A stretch of 64,000 nucleotides of DNA. Origin: Ignavibacteria bacterium UBA2360. Its GTDB lineage: Bacteria; Bacteroidota; Ignavibacteria; Tepidaquicellales; OLB5. The position numbers and the translations under genes were made by a program. The stretch covers positions 1,124,624 to 1,188,623 of the forward strand of contig DDTQ01000011.1 of assembly GCA_002344125.1 (NCBI GenBank), in the 5' to 3' direction. Shown piece by piece: positions 62,354-64,000 of the stretch (position 1 is the first letter of the stretch; the number at the start of each line of letters is the position of its first letter). The notes under the pieces were generated by a model that saw only the letters and a list, made by a program, of their open reading frames with translations, did not search any database and had not been told where the DNA came from.

Positions 62354-63694
62354 TCATCTTACCATAAATGGTTTAAGTTTATCTGAAAGGCTGGGATCAT
62401 ATAGTATGGCTTTCTCAAAATCATATGTAGCCTGTTTGTAAAATCCCAGATTAAAATAACAGATACCCCTGTTTTCATACGCGCTGCTTGATCTGGGGTT
62501 CACTTTCAGAATATTATCAAAGTATGTAAAAGCTCCGCGATAGTCATCGATATTTATCAAAATGGAGCCCATCCCCATCAAAGCCAGTGTATCATTAGGG
62601 TCAATATCCAGCGCTTCTTTAAAATCTGACTCTGCTTCTTTATACTTACCCCTGTTAAACAATATGTTTCCTCTCAAACTGATAGCCGGTGAGAACTTTG
62701 CGTTCATCTGAAGAGCTTTTTCGCAGAATATCATTGCCATCGAATCATTGCCGGTCCTATGATAATAATATCCTTTCTTATACAATGCCGCAGTATCTGT
62801 AGGCTGCATCGTCAGCGCTGAATTCAGATCTTTCACGGCAAGGCTGTCTTTTCCGAGGATGAAATAAATATCAGAGCGTTTTCTGAGAGTTACCGGAATT
62901 GAAAGTCCCGAAGCAGGATATTGAATTGTTTTACTGAAATAATATACCGCTGTATCATATTTCCGCTTAGCTGCATTCATTTCTGCCATTTCGAAATATG
63001 AAGGGGCATATGCTGAATCAACTTTTATGCTGTTCAGAATGTATTTTACCGCATTATCAGTATCATTTTGGCTTAGTAAAGTCTTCCCGATGTAGTATGA
63101 GAATTTTGGATTTAATGAATCAAGAATGTATGCGCTCCTGAAATGGAATAGCGCAGTATTCAGATCTCCTGTGTCATATGATGTTTTGCCAAGTGAAAAA
63201 TTGATCTCAGGATAGAATGGGTCAATCTGCAGGGCTTTATTATAGTTTTCAGATGCCTTTTCAACATTCCCTTCACTCATATATAAATTACCAATTTCTA
63301 TATAGCCTTCGGCGTATTCCTTATTTATTTCTACTGCCTTTTGATAAAATTGAAGAGCTGAAGAATTAGATTTTTTGTCCCTGTAGTATTTCCCAAGCCG
63401 AAGGTACATTTCTTCATCCTTGTAGCCAAGTTCGTTAGCCTTTAGGTAATCTGTGATTGCTTCTTCTGTTTTATTTAATTCATAGTAGGAATTCCCCCTG
63501 AGGTAGAAAATTTCATCATGCATAGTTGCTGATCTCAGATAAACGTTGAAGTATTCTATGGCCTCTTCAAAATTATCACTCTTATAGGCGCTCAATCCTT
63601 TTTCAAAACTTGTTTGAGTTGAATCGAACGGGTTGCTGAAGACTGGCTGCATTACTAAAAGAAACAACAGGGTAAACACTGTTTTTAAAGTCAT
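62354..63694 (-). CDS. Secreted TPR-repeat protein
   Basis: 446 residues: a signal peptide (1-20, ending in Val-Phe-Ser-Asn) and then about 11-12 TPR units to the end, each of the form A-x-x-x-Y-x-K-A-x-x-x-D-P-x-x-x-x-A. There is no further domain and no T9SS tail, so it is likely periplasmic. It is not related to the kinase TPR halves beyond the repeat itself. Transcribed towards the protease gene and stopped by the shared terminator. Confidence 0.85.
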   Translation of the reverse strand: MTLKTVFTLLFLLVMQPVFSNPFDSTQTSFEKGLSAYKSDNFEEAIEYFNVYLRSATMHDEIFYLRGNSYYELNKTEEAITDYLKANELGYKDEEMYLRLGKYYRDKKSNSSALQFYQKAVEINKEYAEGYIEIGNLYMSEGNVEKASENYNKALQIDPFYPEINFSLGKTSYDTGDLNTALFHFRSAYILDSLNPKFSYYIGKTLLSQNDTDNAVKYILNSIKVDSAYAPSYFEMAEMNAAKRKYDTAVYYFSKTIQYPASGLSIPVTLRKRSDIYFILGKDSLAVKDLNSALTMQPTDTAALYKKGYYYHRTGNDSMAMIFCEKALQMNAKFSPAISLRGNILFNRGKYKEAESDFKEALDIDPNDTLALMGMGSILINIDDYRGAFTYFDNILKVNPRSSSAYENRGICYFNLGFYKQATYDFEKAILYDPSLSDKLKPFMVR

Positions 63695-64000
63695 TGTTCA
63701 GATTTTGTTAAAATAATACTAATATAACAAGAATTTATTTTTTAATTAAACAATAAAGAGTGCACAAAAAAATATTTGTCATAAATCATTAATAAATAAC
63801 GAATGGTTTAGAGTGTTAACAAAGAAATCCAGAAAAATGATCCCCCGATGAATTCACAATACCTTAAAACTCAATGGCAGGATTCCTTTTTTATAATGAC
63901 TTTAAAAATTCTTTTATTATTATTAAATTTGTAAATATCAAAAGTGCTCAAAAAATGGCATTTTTCAGCCCGGAGAGCTCGCATAATGGTATTGCAGCGG
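63695..64000. other. AT-rich 306-bp end region, no supported gene except a possible start
   Basis: Mostly AT-rich and non-coding. TAAATTTG (TAnnTTTG) occurs near 63924-63931, and an ATG at 63955 opens a frame (MAFFSPESSHNGIAA) that runs off the window. This may be the 5' end of a plus-strand gene. Fifteen codons are too few to judge. Confidence 0.3.

Noticed and set aside
63848..63934. 28-codon frame beginning MNSQYLKTQWQD
   Set aside because: It is short, ends in a low-complexity Leu run from AT-rich DNA and has no ribosome-binding site.
1..64000. tRNA, rRNA or CRISPR elements
   Set aside because: No cloverleaf, ribosomal sequence or regularly spaced identical repeats were recognised on either strand by reading; a covariance-model scan was not possible here.

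Overview
The window looks like chromosomal DNA from a member of the Bacteroidota/Ignavibacteriota (FCB) group, most likely an Ignavibacteria-type bacterium. The evidence is: (i) seven secreted proteins that end in the type IX secretion system (T9SS) sorting tail with the NYPNPFNP signature; (ii) a gingipain-type C25 protease; (iii) many starts without a Shine-Dalgarno sequence, alongside upstream boxes matching the Bacteroidota -7 element TAnnTTTG; (iv) moderate-to-low GC with TTG and GTG starts. No rRNA, tRNA, transposase, phage gene or CRISPR array was seen.

Layout. 1-3.1 kb: end of a DUF4340-like protein, a bidirectional terminator, and a membrane-embedded spermidine-synthase-like methyltransferase. 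3.2-12.6 kb (minus strand): five T9SS cargo genes in strict A-B-A-B-A order, every junction an ATGA overlap, with one sigma70-like promoter at the head and a terminator hairpin at the tail. Type A is an unrecognised secreted family; type B has 14 Ycf48/BNR-type repeats (room for two seven-bladed propellers). 12.7-17.4 kb: ABC-2-like permease, MltG and a membrane glycosyltransferase with C-terminal TPRs. 17.5-22.7 kb: small membrane protein, another T9SS cargo and a giant Gln/Lys-rich coiled-coil membrane protein. 22.8-31.4 kb: small enzymes and housekeeping genes (purC, psd, pssA, cysteine desulfurase, pyrD).

31.4-43.7 kb is a run of short, mostly single-domain genes (GNAT, cupin, SRPBCC, DinB, DoxX, HIT, VOC, ATP-grasp, MATE), including an ArsR-SRPBCC cassette with a paired GAAACC/GGTTTC operator. 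43.7-49 kb: AAA+/DUF4143 ATPase preceded by two tandem dyad repeats, a DUF255 thioredoxin-fold protein, a DUF6790-like protein coupled to a CYTH class IV cyclase, and a lipoprotein. 49-59.1 kb is a signalling block: three tandem cytoplasmic TPR histidine kinases, a membrane PAS kinase, a stand-alone receiver and a receiver-PAS-HisKA_2 kinase, with no DNA-binding output domain. 59.2-64 kb: C25 protease and a TPR protein.

The most unusual features are the co-translated alternating T9SS array and the small palindromic elements carried in frame within coding sequence. The palindromes sit at one loop of the T9SS sorting tail in several array genes, and a related element lies in the cysteine desulfurase gene.
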